Source of the DNA: Bradyrhizobium huanghuaihaiense
Lineage (GTDB): Bacteria; Pseudomonadota; Alphaproteobacteria; Rhizobiales; Xanthobacteraceae
NCBI RefSeq assembly: GCF_007830635.1
Contig: NZ_VLLA01000014.1
Span: 165,916 to 229,915, forward strand
DNA length: 64,000 nt
Direction: 5' to 3'
Shown: positions 62,959 to 64,000 of the stretch, in pieces
Layout of the letters: every line of letters begins with the position of its first letter
Numbering within the stretch: position 1 is the first letter of the stretch
Translations under genes and position numbers: made by a program
The notes under the pieces: model-generated
What the model saw: only the letters and a program-made list of their open reading frames with translations
What the model was told of the DNA's origin: nothing
Databases searched by the model: none

Positions 62959-63660
62959 ATGAACGCCGCCTCCTACGTCATCCCGCTTCCGCCCCAGGCT
63001 TCGCTTCCCGTCGTCGGGGAGAGCGGCCGTTTTCCGGTGCGCCGCATCTGGTGCGTCGGCCGCAACTATCTCGAGCACATCCGCGAGATGGGCAATGACG
63101 AGCGCGCCCCGCCGTTCTTCTTCGCCAAGCATGCCGACATGCTGGTGCCCGATGGCGCCACCATTCCCTATCCGCCGCTGACCAAGGACCTGCATCACGA
63201 GGTCGAGCTGATCGTCGCGCTGAAGAGCGGTGGCCTCAACATTCCCGCCGAGAAGGCGCTGGACCACGTCTACGGCTATGCCGTCGGCATCGACCTCACC
63301 CGCCGCGACCTGCAGATCGCCTCGCGCAAGAAGGAGCGCCCCTGGGAGATCGGCAAGTCGTTCGACGGCTCGGCGCCTGCCTCGGCATTGCAGCCGGCCT
63401 CGAAGATCGGCCATCCCACCAAGGGCAGGATCTGGCTCACGGTCAACGGCAAGGAAGCCCAGACGGGCGACCTCGAGCAGATGATCTGGAACGTGCCGGA
63501 GACGATCTGGCAGCTGTCCCAGCAGGTGAAGCTCGCCGCCGGCGACATCATCATGACCGGTACGCCGGCCGGCGTGTCGCAGCTCCAGCCCGGCGACAAG
63601 CTCGAATGCGGCGTCGACGGCGTCGGCACGCTGAAGGTCAGCATCGGCCAGCCGGAATAG
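62959..63660 (+). CDS. Fumarylacetoacetate hydrolase family protein
   Basis: A 233-residue member of the FAH fold. The opening VRRIWCVGRNYLEHIREMG, the metal-ligand segment KDLHHEVELIVAL with the two acidic residues, VYGYAVGIDLTRRDLQ, GKSFDGSAP and the closing GDIIMTGTPAGVSQLQPGDKLECGV are all diagnostic. Family members cleave or hydrate acylpyruvates and related diketo acids. Substrate is unknown. It follows the exporter by 35 bp on the same strand, but it has no clear link with LPS. A group II intron lies directly after its stop codon. Confidence 0.92.
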   Translation: MNAASYVIPLPPQASLPVVGESGRFPVRRIWCVGRNYLEHIREMGNDERAPPFFFAKHADMLVPDGATIPYPPLTKDLHHEVELIVALKSGGLNIPAEKALDHVYGYAVGIDLTRRDLQIASRKKERPWEIGKSFDGSAPASALQPASKIGHPTKGRIWLTVNGKEAQTGDLEQMIWNVPETIWQLSQQVKLAAGDIIMTGTPAGVSQLQPGDKLECGVDGVGTLKVSIGQPE

Positions 63661-63677
63661 GCGGCGCAACGATTGAA

Positions 63678-64000
63678 ATCGGGATAGGGGGAAGCCTCGC
63701 GGCTCCGCCCCTCCCACACCACCGGACATACGGGTCCGTATCCGGCGGTTCAGCGGATTATGCGGGTCGCCGTGCCGCGACGGAAGCCAAGCCGAGTGAG
63801 GCAAAGAAGCCGTTTGGCAGAGCAATGGTGAGCGCGGGGCTGTTCGCGAGCCGCCAAGGGCCACGTGGGCTGCCGGCGGTTTGCGCCGCCAGATCCCGGC
63901 CGACGCCGCGGCGTCGCAACTCGGCAAAGCGAGCGGGTCCATACTTCCATTGCTTCCAGGCAACGGCGCGCAACCGTCGCCTGATCCACTGGTCAAGCAC
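63678..64000 (-). mobile_element. Group II intron, 3-prime end (continues beyond the window)
   Basis: On the minus strand a maturase tail is followed by a 34-base domain-V-like hairpin (about 63718-63751; CGCCGGATACGG, loop, then GTATGTCCGGTGG), the linker TGTGGGAGGGG and a domain VI-like hairpin GGAGCCGCGAGGCTTCC, ending CTATCCCGAT at about 63678. This is the usual 3-prime end of bacterial group II introns, placed 18 bp after a stop codon. The rest lies right of the window. Confidence 0.85.
63758..64000 (-). CDS. ltrA: Group II intron reverse transcriptase/maturase, C-terminal part
   Basis: The last 80 codons are visible and the frame is open at the window edge. LDQWIRRRLRAVAWKQWK, then ARFAELRRRGVGRDLAAQ and GPWRLANSPALTIALPN match the group II intron maturase-specific domain, including the conserved WIRRRLR and PWR regions. 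The protein helps its intron splice and retro-home. The reverse transcriptase domain would be to the right of the window. The stop codon lies just before domain V of the intron. Confidence 0.88.
   Translation of the reverse strand: MLDQWIRRRLRAVAWKQWKYGPARFAELRRRGVGRDLAAQTAGSPRGPWRLANSPALTIALPNGFFASLGLASVAARRPA

Overview
The window is about 64 kb of GC-rich chromosome from an alphaproteobacterium, most likely a Bradyrhizobium or a close Nitrobacteraceae relative. The reasons are the codon use, the many short dispersed palindromic elements between genes, and the gene set: a growth-pole-ring type giant protein, an LpsB/LpcC-type core mannosyltransferase, a ferredoxin-NADP reductase of the thioredoxin-reductase-like kind, and MlaE fused to a STAS domain. 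No rRNA, tRNA, CRISPR array or prophage was seen. Nearly all the DNA reads as ordinary chromosomal backbone. The exceptions are a group II intron running off the right edge and a 600-bp islet next to murJ.

Layout. 1-4.3 kb: a two-component pair cut by the left edge, then small secreted or membrane proteins of unknown role. 4.5-7.9 kb: a DUF2147 protein, ferredoxin-NADP reductase, a thioesterase, a [2Fe-2S] ferredoxin and an Hpt phosphotransfer protein. 8.2-14 kb: one 1,905-residue protein with two membrane segments and long 22/44-residue repeats, resembling the Agrobacterium growth pole ring protein GPR, with a CtrA-type box upstream. 14.4-17.2 kb: a compact mlaE-mlaF-mlaD lipid-transport operon. 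17.3-30.2 kb: a mix of metabolic and envelope genes (dipeptide epimerase, MFS carrier, NptA-type phosphate carrier, FucU, a caspase-like protein, threonine dehydratase, a glycosyltransferase/LpxH-like phosphatase pair, ThiD). 30.4-39.9 kb: a hybrid histidine kinase with a plant-type ethylene-binding domain, a stand-alone Lrp/AsnC sensor domain, cytochromes c and c', a CHRD protein, a Cys/Met-metabolism PLP enzyme and an orphan CoxL-type molybdenum hydroxylase subunit.

40-63 kb is a cell-envelope region: murJ, then genes for nucleotide sugars (aminotransferase, Gfo/Idh dehydrogenase, ManC, UDP-GlcA 4-epimerase, GalE, 4,6-dehydratase and 4-reductase, HldE/HldD), an initiating WecA-type sugar-phosphate transferase, glycosyltransferases, an O-antigen ligase family protein, the core enzymes WaaF and LpsB, and an MsbA-type exporter. 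Together they can supply heptose, mannose, galactose/galacturonate and a deoxy-amino sugar, start and extend an O-chain on a lipid carrier, and join it to the core. The long minus-strand run from hldD (57.4 kb) to the 4-reductase (49.4 kb) has overlaps or very small gaps at most junctions and looks like one operon.

The most interesting points are the predicted Cu(I)/ethylene sensor kinase, the apolipoprotein-like repeat architecture and CtrA box of the GPR-like gene, the group II intron 3-prime end, the murJ tail duplication around a VOC gene, a caspase-like protease with an Asn/Gly-rich tail, and a 25-codon gene with its own terminator. All assignments come from reading the sequence; no database search was possible.
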